Below, piece after piece: positions 42,777 through 51,273 of a stretch of 64,000 nucleotides of DNA; within the stretch, counting starts at the first letter, position 1, and every line of letters starts with the position of its first letter. This DNA comes from Hyphomicrobium_B sp001006785 (GTDB lineage Bacteria; Pseudomonadota; Alphaproteobacteria; Rhizobiales; Hyphomicrobiaceae), in contig NZ_CDHO01000002.1 of assembly GCF_001006785.1 (NCBI RefSeq), positions 868,001-932,000 on the forward strand, given 5' to 3'. A program made the translations under genes and the position numbers. A model generated the notes under the pieces. The model searched no databases and was not told the origin of the DNA. It was given only the letters and a program-made list of their open reading frames with translations.

Positions 42777-43330
42777 CGGAATCTCCAAGATTTGGAGACG
42801 CTCTGATTGCGGCAATGCCCAATCTACGGGCATTCGCGCACTCGCTCTGTGGCGACGGGCAACTTTCGAACGACCTTGTCCAGGAAACGCTGCTCAAAGC
42901 CTGGGCGCACAAAGAGTCGTTCGTCCCGGACTCCAATCTCAAGGCTTGGTTGTTCACAATTTTACGCAATACGTACTTTACGCACTATAGAAAATCCCAG
43001 CGTGAAGAGTTGGATCAGGATCACGCCGCACTTAACGCCAGCGTTCCACCGACGCAGCTCACACAGCTCGAATTTGAAGATATGCGGCGCGCCCTGATGC
43101 GATTGTCGCCCGATCATCGCGAAGCTCTGCTACTGATAACCGCCGAAGGTTTTTCGTACGAAGACGCTGCACGCGTGTGCGGTTGCGCCGTCGGCACGAT
43201 GAAAAGCCGGGTCAATCGCGCGCGAAGCCGGTTGGTCGACGAGACATCGGGGCAAACGACCGGCGGCGACGTCGCGGAACAGCACGGCAGCGAGAGCACG
43301 ACAACACCGGCCAAGAGTTCCGGAGGCTGA
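42773..43330 (+). CDS. ecfG: ECF sigma factor EcfG (general stress response)
   Basis: A 185-residue ECF sigma factor. Region 2 reads MPNLRAFAHSLCGDGQLSNDLVQETLLKAWAHKESF..., and region 4 reads LMRLSPDHREALLLITAEGFSYEDAARVCGCAVGTMKSRVNRARSRL. It directs RNA polymerase to GGAAC-N16/17-cGTT promoters. The GTG at 42773 has a perfect AAGGAGG site and overlaps the nepR stop. About 30 residues of unstructured tail (ETSGQTTGGDVAEQHGS...) follow region 4. Confidence 0.96.
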   Translation: MTESPRFGDALIAAMPNLRAFAHSLCGDGQLSNDLVQETLLKAWAHKESFVPDSNLKAWLFTILRNTYFTHYRKSQREELDQDHAALNASVPPTQLTQLEFEDMRRALMRLSPDHREALLLITAEGFSYEDAARVCGCAVGTMKSRVNRARSRLVDETSGQTTGGDVAEQHGSESTTTPAKSSGG

Positions 43331-43450
43331 ACAAGCCGCGAGACGTACTTATCACAAAATCGATCTGGCCCAGCTATCGCCGCCTTCTGAGCGGTCTATG
43401 CGCCGACCGTCACGCACATATACCATGATTGAGCGTTTCTGAAATCGCGC

Positions 43451-43476
43451 GGAACCAAAGCCGTCCGTTGCGCGTT
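43451..43476 (+). promoter_or_regulatory. EcfG-type promoter before the poly-HAMP kinase
   Basis: GGAAC (43451-43455), a 17-base spacer and a consensus CGTT (43473-43476), 39 bases before the ATG of the giant kinase. Confidence 0.7.
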
Positions 43477-43515
43477 GGGACACGTTTAGGCTGAGGTTCT
43501 GAGGGGAAAATAAGG

Positions 43516-46500
43516 ATGTCGGAACAGGTCGGCACGGTCGGAGCCGAGCACATCGTAGGCGGAACGAATGCGGTGCTCGTCGAATTGCTCCACGCCTTGC
43601 AGGCCGTGCGCGGCGGGGACTTCAGCGTGCGGCTCCGCGCCGACTGGGACGGCCTGCCCGGAAAAATCGCAGACGTCTTCAACGATATCGTAGCGACCAA
43701 CCAGCGCATGGCCGGCCAGCTCGATCGCGTCGGACAGGTGGTTGGCAAAGAAGGATTGACCGACCAGCGCGTCAAGCTCGGCCTGGCCCATGGCGCTTGG
43801 GGCGAAATGGAGGACTCGGTCAATTCGTTGATTGATGACCTCTTGCGTCCGACAGCCGAAGTCACCCGGACGATTGCCGCCGTCGCACAGGGCGATCTAC
43901 TGCAACCGATGCGGCTCGATGTCGACGGCCGTCCCTTGAAAGGCGAATTCCTCCGCTCTGCAACGATCGTCAACACGATGATCAAGCAGCTCTCGATATT
44001 CACGTCCGAAGTTACGCGCGTCGCGCGCGAAGTCGGCACGGACGGCAAGCTCGGCGGCCAGGCACAAATCCGCGAGGTGACCGGCGTCTGGAAGGATTTG
44101 ACGGACAGCGTGAACTCGATGGCGTCGAACCTGACGGCTCAGGTCCGCAACATCGCCGAAGTCACGATCGCCGTCGCAAATGGCGACCTCTCCAAAAAGA
44201 TCACCGTCGACGTGCGCGGCGAAATCTTGCAGCTCAAAGAAGCCATCAACACGATGGTCGAACAGCTGCGCTCCTTCGCAGCCGAGGTGACACGCGTCGC
44301 GCGCGAAGTCGGCACCGAAGGCCGCCTTGGAGGACAGGCCGTCGTGCCCGGCGTCGGCGGGACATGGAAAGACCTGACGGATAACGTCAACCTGCTCGCC
44401 GCAAATCTTACGACGCAGGTTCGAAACATCGCCGAAGTCACGACCGCCGTCGCGCGCGGCGACCTCTCACGCAAGATCACCGTCGACGTCAAAGGCGAAA
44501 TTCTCGAGCTGAAAAACACCATCAACACGATGGTCGACCAGCTGAACGGATTTGCATCCGAAGTGACGCGCGTTGCGCGCGAGGTCGGAACCGAAGGCCG
44601 TCTCGGAGGCCAGGCGACCGTGCCAGGCGTCGCCGGTACGTGGAAGGATTTGACCGATAACGTCAACTCGATGGCCGGCAACCTGACCGGACAGGTTCGC
44701 AACATCGCCGACGTCGCAACCGCCATCGCGCGCGGCGACCTGTCGAAAAAGATTACCGTCAACGTCTCCGGCGAAATTCTTCAGCTCAAAGAAACCATCA
44801 ACACGATGGTCGATCAGCTGAACGGCTTTGCCTCCGAAGTGACCCGCGTCGCGCGCGAAGTCGGCACCGAGGGCAAGCTCGGCGGTCAGGCCGACGTGCG
44901 CGGCGTCGCCGGAACATGGAAAGATCTGACCGACAGCGTCAACTCGATGGCGTCGAACTTGACGACACAGGTCCGCAACATTGCCGAGGTGTCGACCGCA
45001 ATTGCATCCGGCGACCTTTCAAAGAAAATCGACGTCGACGTGCGCGGCGAGGTGCTTGAACTGAAAGAAACCATCAATACGATGGTCGACCAGCTGAACG
45101 CATTCGCCGGTGAAGTGACGCGCGTCGCGCGCGAAGTCGGAACCGACGGCAAGCTCGGCGGCCAGGCGCAGGTGCCGGGCGTCGCCGGAACATGGAAAGA
45201 CCTGACCGACAACGTCAACTCGATGGCGTCGAACCTGACGGCGCAGGTCCGCAATATCGCCGAGGTGACGACGGCTGTCGCGCGCGGGGATCTCTCGCGC
45301 AAGATCACGGTCGACGTCAAAGGCGAAATTCTCGAGCTGAAAAACACCATCAACACGATGGTCGATCAGCTGAACGGATTCGCATCTGAGGTGACGCGCG
45401 TCGCCCGCGAGGTCGGCACCGAAGGCCGTCTCGGCGGACAAGCGCAGGTCTCCGGTGTCGCCGGCACGTGGAAAGACCTGACCGACAACGTCAACTTCAT
45501 GGCCGGCAATCTGACCGCGCAGGTGCGTAACATCGCCGAAGTTGCAACCGCCATCGCATCCGGTGACCTTTCGAAAAAGATCACCGTCGACGTGCGCGGC
45601 GAGATTCTGCAATTGAAAGAAACGCTGAACACGATGGTCGAGCAGCTGCGCTCGTTTGCAGCGGAAGTTACACGCGTCGCCCGCGAAGTCGGCACCGAAG
45701 GCCGCCTCGGCGGACAGGCTGTCGTGCCCGGCGTCGGCGGAACATGGAAAGACCTGACGGATAACGTCAACCTGCTCGCTGCAAACCTCACGACGCAGGT
45801 CCGCAACATCGCGGAAGTCACGACCGCCGTCGCACGCGGCGACCTCTCGCGCAAAATCACCGTCGACGTCAAAGGCGAAATTCTCGAGCTGAAAAACACC
45901 ATCAACACGATGGTCGATCAGCTGAACGGATTTGCGTCCGAAGTGACCCGCGTCGCCCGCGAGGTCGGAACCGAAGGCAAGCTCGGCGGTCAAGCGACCG
46001 TGCCGGGCGCGGGCGGCACGTGGAAGGATTTGACCGATACCGTCAACGTGATGGCCGCCAATTTGACCGAACAGGTTCGCGGCATCGTCAAGGTCGTGAC
46101 CGCGGTCGCCGAGGGTGATCTCAAACCCAAGCTCACTGTCAAATCGAAAGGCGAAGTTGCAGCGCTCGCCGACACAATCAACGCGATGACCGAAACGCTC
46201 GCGATTTTCGCGGATCAGGTGACGACCGTGGCGCGCGAGGTTGGTGTCGAGGGCCGCCTCGGCGGACAGGCCAACGTGCCCGGCGCCGCCGGTACTTGGA
46301 AAGACCTGACAGGCAACGTCAACCTGCTCGCCGACAACCTCACCAATCAGGTGCGCGCCATCGCCGAGGTCACCACGGCCGTGACGAAAGGCGACCTGAC
46401 GCGCTCGATTCAGGTCGAAGCGCGCGGCGAGGTCGCCGAACTCAAGGACTACATCAATACGATGATCGGCAACCTCCGCCTGACAACGGAGCGCAATACG

Positions 46501-49209
46501 GAAGAAGACTGGCTGAAAACGAACCTCGCACGTTTCACCAGCATGTTGCAGGGCCAGCGCGATCTCGTAACGGTCGGCAAAAAACTGCTCTCCGAGCTTG
46601 TGCCGCTGGTCAATGCGCACCAGGGCGTCATCTATCAGTTCGATGCGACGACGGAAAACCAGCTGAAGCTGCTTGCACGTTTTGCCGACGACATGGGCGC
46701 CGGATATCCGGAACGCCTGGAATTCGGATCGGGCCTTATCGGACAATGCGCGCTCGAGAAACAACGCCGGTTGCTGAGCAAAATTCCGGAAACGTCGGTT
46801 CCGATCGATACCGTAGTTTTCAAAGCCATCCCGCGCAGCGTCATCGTTCTACCGATCACGTTCGAAGACCGGATCAAGGCCGTCATTTCGCTAAGCTCCC
46901 TGCACGATTTCGAGCCTGCTCATCTGACGTTCCTCGAACAACTCACGATGGGCATCGGCATCGTCTTGAACAGTATCGAGGCCACGATGCAGACCGAGGA
47001 GCTGCTGACGCAATCGCAAGAACTCGCCGGCGAGCTTCAGGAACAACAGAAGGCGCTACAGAAAACCAACGAAGAGCTGGCGCAAAAAGCGCAGCAGCTT
47101 GCCGAACGCAACGTCGAAGTCGAGCGCAAGAACGAGGAAATCGATCAGGCACGTCGCGCCGTCGAAGAAAAGGCCGCCGAGCTTGCACTGACGTCGCGTT
47201 ATAAATCCGAATTCCTCGCGAACATGTCGCATGAGCTTCGGACGCCTCTGAACAGCATCCTGATCCTCGGCCAGCAGCTGAGCGACAACCCCGACCGCAA
47301 TCTTTCAGAGCGCCAGGTCGAGTTCGCGCGCACCATTCACGGCGCAGGAACGGACCTTCTCAACCTGATCAGCGACATCCTCGATCTCTCGAAGATCGAG
47401 TCCGGCACCGTTTCAGTCAACGCCGAAGATGTCAGCTTCAATGCCGTCCTCGAAGCAATCGCGCGTCCCTTCCGGCACGAGGCCGAGCGCCGCGATCTCG
47501 CATTCGAGATGAGCTTCGATGCCGATCTCGGGCGAACGCTCTTCACCGACTCCAAGCGTCTGCAACAAGTGCTGAAAAACCTGCTGTCGAACGCCTTCAA
47601 GTTCACACGTGAAGGCTACGTGCGCTTGTCCGTCAGACCAGCGGCGATCAAATGGGGGCCGGATCATCCAACGCTCGCGGAGGCCCAGACGGTCGTCGCA
47701 TTCGAAGTCGACGACTCGGGCATCGGCATCCCCCTAGACAAGCAGAAGATCATCTTCGAAGCGTTTCAGCAGGCCGACGCGAGCACGAGCCGTAAGTACG
47801 GCGGCACCGGCCTCGGCCTCGCGATCAGCCGCGAACTGGCGCACCTGCTTGGAGGTGAGATTCAGCTTCGCAGCGAACCCGGAAAGGGCAGCACATTCAC
47901 GCTTTACATCCCATTGCGCTATGCCGCGCCCTCCCTCGAAACACGGGCGAAGCCGGAGCAGATTTCCGCGACGCGTGCTCCAGTCCAGCCGTCGCTGCCT
48001 GAGCGGATTCAAGACGATCGCGACGAGATCGTTGCAGGAGATCAGGTTCTGCTGATCGTCGAAGATGATCCGCGCTATGCTAAAATTCTCATCGACGCCG
48101 CACGCGAAACCGGATTCAAAGCCATCGTCTGCTACCGCGGCGTCGACGCACTGTCTATTGCGACAGACTACAATCCGACCGCGATTTCACTCGATATCCA
48201 TTTGCCCGACGTCCTCGGCTGGTCGGTTCTCAGTCAGTTGAAACACAATCCGCTGACGCGCCATATTCCGGTGCAGGTCGTAACGCTGGACGACGATCGC
48301 CACCACGGCCTCGCGCGCGGCGCGTTCTCATACCTGACAAAGCCGCTTGAGGCCGACGCGTTGAAATCCGCGCTGAGACGCATCGCCGAGTTTGCTAAAA
48401 CACCTCGCAAACGCCTTCTCATCGTCGATGATGATTCCGCCGAGCGCATGAGTATCGCGGAACTCCTGAAAAACGACGATGTCGAAATATTCTCCGCCGC
48501 CGACGGCGCCGATGCCCTGAAGCAGCTCAAGGAAAACCCGATCGATTGCGTCGTTCTCGATCTGAAGCTCCCCGACATGTCAGGCTTCGAAATCCTCGAG
48601 CAGATGTGCGGTTCTCCCGCCATGCGCGACATTCCCGTTGTGGTGTTCACGGGCCGTGAATTATCGAGTGAGGAAGATTACAAGATCCGACAGCTGGCCC
48701 GCACCGTCGTCGTCAAAGGCGTAGAATCTCCCGAACGCCTCCTCGATGAAACGGCCCTGTTTTTGCACCGCGTGATCGCCGAACTTCCGGCAGAGAAGCG
48801 CGAATTGCTGTCGCGCCTGCATGGAACCGACGATTATCTCGTAGGCCGCAAGGTTCTGCTGGTCGACGACGACGCGCGGAATATTTTTGCGCTGAGCAGC
48901 CTGCTGGAACGGCGCGGAATGGACGTTCTGACGGCGACGACGGGGCGCGAGGCCATAGAAACGCTGAATTCGACGGATGTATCTATCGTGCTGATGGATA
49001 TCATGATGCCGGAGATGGACGGCTATCAGACGATGCAGCGCATTCGCGGCAGCGACAAGCATCAGCGGTTGCCCATTATCGCATTGACAGCGAAGGCGAT
49101 GAAAGGCGATCGCGAAAAATGCCTTGAAGCCGGCGCCTCCGACTATCTCGCAAAGCCTGTTGATACGGAGCAACTGTTGTCGGCGTTGCGCATGTGGCTA
49201 CATCGGTGA
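43516..49209 (+). CDS. Giant soluble hybrid histidine kinase with tandem HAMP array (Nik1/group III-like)
   Basis: A 1897-residue protein without any transmembrane segment. Residues 1-165 hold degenerate HAMP-like sequence. Residues 166-993 are nine head-to-tail 92-residue units (each VTRVAREVGTEGxLGGQA... to GDLSxKITVDVxGEI... and NTMVDQL). A GAF-like domain (about 1010-1160), a coiled coil (about 1165-1225) and HisKA with FLANMSHELRTPLN (histidine near 1239) follow. HATPase (GTGLGLAIS) is next, then three receivers starting near 1510, 1631 and 1778, with aspartates in SLDIHLPD, VVLDLKLPD and VLMDIMMPEMDG. The layout resembles fungal osmosensing Nik1/Os-1 kinases. The EcfG-type promoter and position suggest a stress role; the direct target is unknown. 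Confidence 0.93.
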   Translation: MSEQVGTVGAEHIVGGTNAVLVELLHALQAVRGGDFSVRLRADWDGLPGKIADVFNDIVATNQRMAGQLDRVGQVVGKEGLTDQRVKLGLAHGAWGEMEDSVNSLIDDLLRPTAEVTRTIAAVAQGDLLQPMRLDVDGRPLKGEFLRSATIVNTMIKQLSIFTSEVTRVAREVGTDGKLGGQAQIREVTGVWKDLTDSVNSMASNLTAQVRNIAEVTIAVANGDLSKKITVDVRGEILQLKEAINTMVEQLRSFAAEVTRVAREVGTEGRLGGQAVVPGVGGTWKDLTDNVNLLAANLTTQVRNIAEVTTAVARGDLSRKITVDVKGEILELKNTINTMVDQLNGFASEVTRVAREVGTEGRLGGQATVPGVAGTWKDLTDNVNSMAGNLTGQVRNIADVATAIARGDLSKKITVNVSGEILQLKETINTMVDQLNGFASEVTRVAREVGTEGKLGGQADVRGVAGTWKDLTDSVNSMASNLTTQVRNIAEVSTAIASGDLSKKIDVDVRGEVLELKETINTMVDQLNAFAGEVTRVAREVGTDGKLGGQAQVPGVAGTWKDLTDNVNSMASNLTAQVRNIAEVTTAVARGDLSRKITVDVKGEILELKNTINTMVDQLNGFASEVTRVAREVGTEGRLGGQAQVSGVAGTWKDLTDNVNFMAGNLTAQVRNIAEVATAIASGDLSKKITVDVRGEILQLKETLNTMVEQLRSFAAEVTRVAREVGTEGRLGGQAVVPGVGGTWKDLTDNVNLLAANLTTQVRNIAEVTTAVARGDLSRKITVDVKGEILELKNTINTMVDQLNGFASEVTRVAREVGTEGKLGGQATVPGAGGTWKDLTDTVNVMAANLTEQVRGIVKVVTAVAEGDLKPKLTVKSKGEVAALADTINAMTETLAIFADQVTTVAREVGVEGRLGGQANVPGAAGTWKDLTGNVNLLADNLTNQVRAIAEVTTAVTKGDLTRSIQVEARGEVAELKDYINTMIGNLRLTTERNTEEDWLKTNLARFTSMLQGQRDLVTVGKKLLSELVPLVNAHQGVIYQFDATTENQLKLLARFADDMGAGYPERLEFGSGLIGQCALEKQRRLLSKIPETSVPIDTVVFKAIPRSVIVLPITFEDRIKAVISLSSLHDFEPAHLTFLEQLTMGIGIVLNSIEATMQTEELLTQSQELAGELQEQQKALQKTNEELAQKAQQLAERNVEVERKNEEIDQARRAVEEKAAELALTSRYKSEFLANMSHELRTPLNSILILGQQLSDNPDRNLSERQVEFARTIHGAGTDLLNLISDILDLSKIESGTVSVNAEDVSFNAVLEAIARPFRHEAERRDLAFEMSFDADLGRTLFTDSKRLQQVLKNLLSNAFKFTREGYVRLSVRPAAIKWGPDHPTLAEAQTVVAFEVDDSGIGIPLDKQKIIFEAFQQADASTSRKYGGTGLGLAISRELAHLLGGEIQLRSEPGKGSTFTLYIPLRYAAPSLETRAKPEQISATRAPVQPSLPERIQDDRDEIVAGDQVLLIVEDDPRYAKILIDAARETGFKAIVCYRGVDALSIATDYNPTAISLDIHLPDVLGWSVLSQLKHNPLTRHIPVQVVTLDDDRHHGLARGAFSYLTKPLEADALKSALRRIAEFAKTPRKRLLIVDDDSAERMSIAELLKNDDVEIFSAADGADALKQLKENPIDCVVLDLKLPDMSGFEILEQMCGSPAMRDIPVVVFTGRELSSEEDYKIRQLARTVVVKGVESPERLLDETALFLHRVIAELPAEKRELLSRLHGTDDYLVGRKVLLVDDDARNIFALSSLLERRGMDVLTATTGREAIETLNSTDVSIVLMDIMMPEMDGYQTMQRIRGSDKHQRLPIIALTAKAMKGDREKCLEAGASDYLAKPVDTEQLLSALRMWLHR
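44011..46494 (+). repeat. Nine in-frame 276-base repeats encoding the HAMP array
   Basis: Exactly 9 x 276 bases, units starting at 44011 and every 276 bases after. Unit 2 (44287-44562) and unit 7 (45667-45942) encode the same 92 residues but differ at about 17 synonymous positions by my reading. The last 48 residues of unit 5 are also identical to those of units 2 and 7. Units 8 and 9 are the most divergent. Confidence 0.95.
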
Positions 49210-49222
49210 ACGGGGGACGAGC

Positions 49223-51148
49223 GTGGCTTCAACAATTCTTGATGAAACAGTCAACATCCTGCTTGTCGATGATCAGCCGGGCAAGCTCCTCGCTTACGAG
49301 GCCATCCTGGATGGCGTGAACGCAAATCTCATCAAGGCGACGACATCCGAAGAAGCTCTGACGGTGCTGCTCAAAACCGACATCGCCGTCATTCTGATGG
49401 ACGTCTGCATGCCCGACCTTGACGGTTTCGAGCTTGCGGAAATGATCCGCAACCATCCGCGTCACGAAAAGACCGCGGTCATCTTCATTTCCGCCGTTCG
49501 GCTCGAAACCGACGATCTTTTGAAAGGCTATCGCACCGGCGCCGTCGATTACGTGCCGGTTCCGGTCGTGCCTGAGATTCTCAAGGCCAAGGTGCAAATC
49601 TTTGTCGAATTGCATCGCAAGAGCCGGCAACTCGACATCCTCAATGCCGATCTCGAAGAGCGCGTGAAGCAGCGCACCGAGCAGCTCGTACAATCTCACG
49701 CGATGCTCCAGCAGAGCGAGGAGCGGCTGCGTCTCGCCAGCGAAGCGGCGCGCCTCGGCACGTTCGAATACGACCAGGCCGAGCAGGATTTGCAGTGGTC
49801 GCAAAATATCGCGGATGTTCTTCACGTGTCGGTGCCGGAACACCAGCGTTTCGATGATTTCATCGATCTCGTGCATTCCGATGATCGCGAAGCCGTGCGC
49901 AGCTATTTCCGGGCGGCGAACTTTGCCGAGACGACCGCCGAGCTGGAATTCCGCGTTATCAGCGCGCGCGGCGATACCTGGGTTCTCACGCGCGCCCGAG
50001 CATTCCAGACCGCTGGCACTGGTGCGCCGCGCGTTATCGGAACTCTGCTCGACATCACCGAACGCAAATCCGCCGACAGTCACCAGCAGTTGCTGATGGC
50101 CGAGCTTGATCACCGCGTGAAAAACATCCTTGCTAACGTCGCCGCGATCGCCCGTCTCTCGAGTTCGAACGCGACGTCGATCGATACCTTCGCATCGGCT
50201 CTAGATGGCCGCATTCACGCAATGTCAGCGGCCCACGACCTCCTGCGCCAGAGCAGCTGGACCGGCGTCGATCTGCACAAGCTGGTTGCCGGCGCCCTGG
50301 AGCCCTTCAGATCGCGGACCGACAATGACATCGTGATCGAGGGCGAGCGCGTGCGCCTGACATCGAAGTTCGCGCAATCGATGGCGCTCGTCCTGCATGA
50401 GCTTGCGACCAACGCCGTGAAGCACGGCGCACTCTCGACATCTGGAGGGAAGGTTTCCGTCGACTGGTCGCGCGTTGCGACGCCCGACGGAGAAAAGATC
50501 AAGTTCGCATGGAAAGAACGTGGCGGCCCGCCCTGCGCCAAGCCGATCAGAAAGGGCTTTGGCCTGACCGTCATTCGCAGCGCCTCGTCCGAATGCGGCG
50601 GACAAGCGAACATGGATTTATCTACCGAGGGATTCGAGTTCAGCTTCGAGGGCGATCTCTCGGCGCGCACGCAAATGGTAAGTCAGCGGCATGTCTCGAT
50701 CAAATCGCGTGCGGTTCCAGCCACCACGGTTACACAGCCCGCCGCTTTGGGCTGCAAAATCCTTCTGATCGAGGACGAAGCGTTGATCGCGATGCAATTG
50801 AAACTCGATCTTGAGGAAGATGGCCACACCGTCATTGGGCCGATCGCGCAGCTCTCCGAAGCTCTGCGCACGGCCGCCGAGTCCGAGTTCGACATCGCGC
50901 TGATCGATATTAACCTGGGCGCCGACAATAGCGCGCCGGTTGCCGAAATTCTGGATCGCCGCAATGTGCCGTTTGCCTTCACAACGGGCTACAACGACCT
51001 GATTTTCATGCCGCCGCCTCTGCGTAACTATCCGCATCTGACAAAGCCCTACAGTCTGGCCGATGTGAAGGATCTCGTCGCGAAGCTTCAGCGTCAGTCC
51101 GCCGAACGTGTCGAGCACACGCGCGACGATGCAAATCAGGTAGCATGA
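49223..51148 (+). CDS. Hybrid HWE-family histidine kinase, REC-PAS-HWE-REC
   Basis: A 641-residue soluble kinase. An N-terminal receiver (about 10-125; LLVDDQPGK, phospho-site in VILMDVCMPDLDG) leads into a coiled coil (about 140-175) and a PAS domain (about 175-285). The HWE/HisKA_2 phosphoacceptor segment is LLMAELDHRVKNILANV (about 290-306); the HATPase has HELATNAVKHGAL and GFGLTVI. A C-terminal receiver starts near 512 (LLIEDEALIAMQL, IALIDINLG). The GTG at 49223 has GGGGGA upstream and is 13 bases after the giant kinase stop, so the two are co-transcribed. HWE/HisKA_2 kinases are the known class of PhyR kinases, making this a candidate PhyK. Confidence 0.88.
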   Translation: MASTILDETVNILLVDDQPGKLLAYEAILDGVNANLIKATTSEEALTVLLKTDIAVILMDVCMPDLDGFELAEMIRNHPRHEKTAVIFISAVRLETDDLLKGYRTGAVDYVPVPVVPEILKAKVQIFVELHRKSRQLDILNADLEERVKQRTEQLVQSHAMLQQSEERLRLASEAARLGTFEYDQAEQDLQWSQNIADVLHVSVPEHQRFDDFIDLVHSDDREAVRSYFRAANFAETTAELEFRVISARGDTWVLTRARAFQTAGTGAPRVIGTLLDITERKSADSHQQLLMAELDHRVKNILANVAAIARLSSSNATSIDTFASALDGRIHAMSAAHDLLRQSSWTGVDLHKLVAGALEPFRSRTDNDIVIEGERVRLTSKFAQSMALVLHELATNAVKHGALSTSGGKVSVDWSRVATPDGEKIKFAWKERGGPPCAKPIRKGFGLTVIRSASSECGGQANMDLSTEGFEFSFEGDLSARTQMVSQRHVSIKSRAVPATTVTQPAALGCKILLIEDEALIAMQLKLDLEEDGHTVIGPIAQLSEALRTAAESEFDIALIDINLGADNSAPVAEILDRRNVPFAFTTGYNDLIFMPPPLRNYPHLTKPYSLADVKDLVAKLQRQSAERVEHTRDDANQVA

Positions 51149-51273
51149 CGCAAACGCAATCAGTGCAAAAGGACGGCGATCAACATCGCTCTCTGTACTG
51201 AATATCGCAACGAATGACCCGTCTCACGCGTTAGATTCGACAAGCAGAGATTTGCTTCCCCCGGGGGGATAGG

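Noticed and set aside
44011..46494. Tandem DNA repeats considered as a CRISPR-like or satellite array
   Set aside because: Units are 276 bases, contiguous, in frame and encode HAMP-type protein sequence; there are no spacers.
45019..46764. A 581-codon minus-strand open frame with internal protein repeats inside the poly-HAMP kinase
   Set aside because: The repeats simply mirror the 276-base units of the sense gene; no ribosome site or family.
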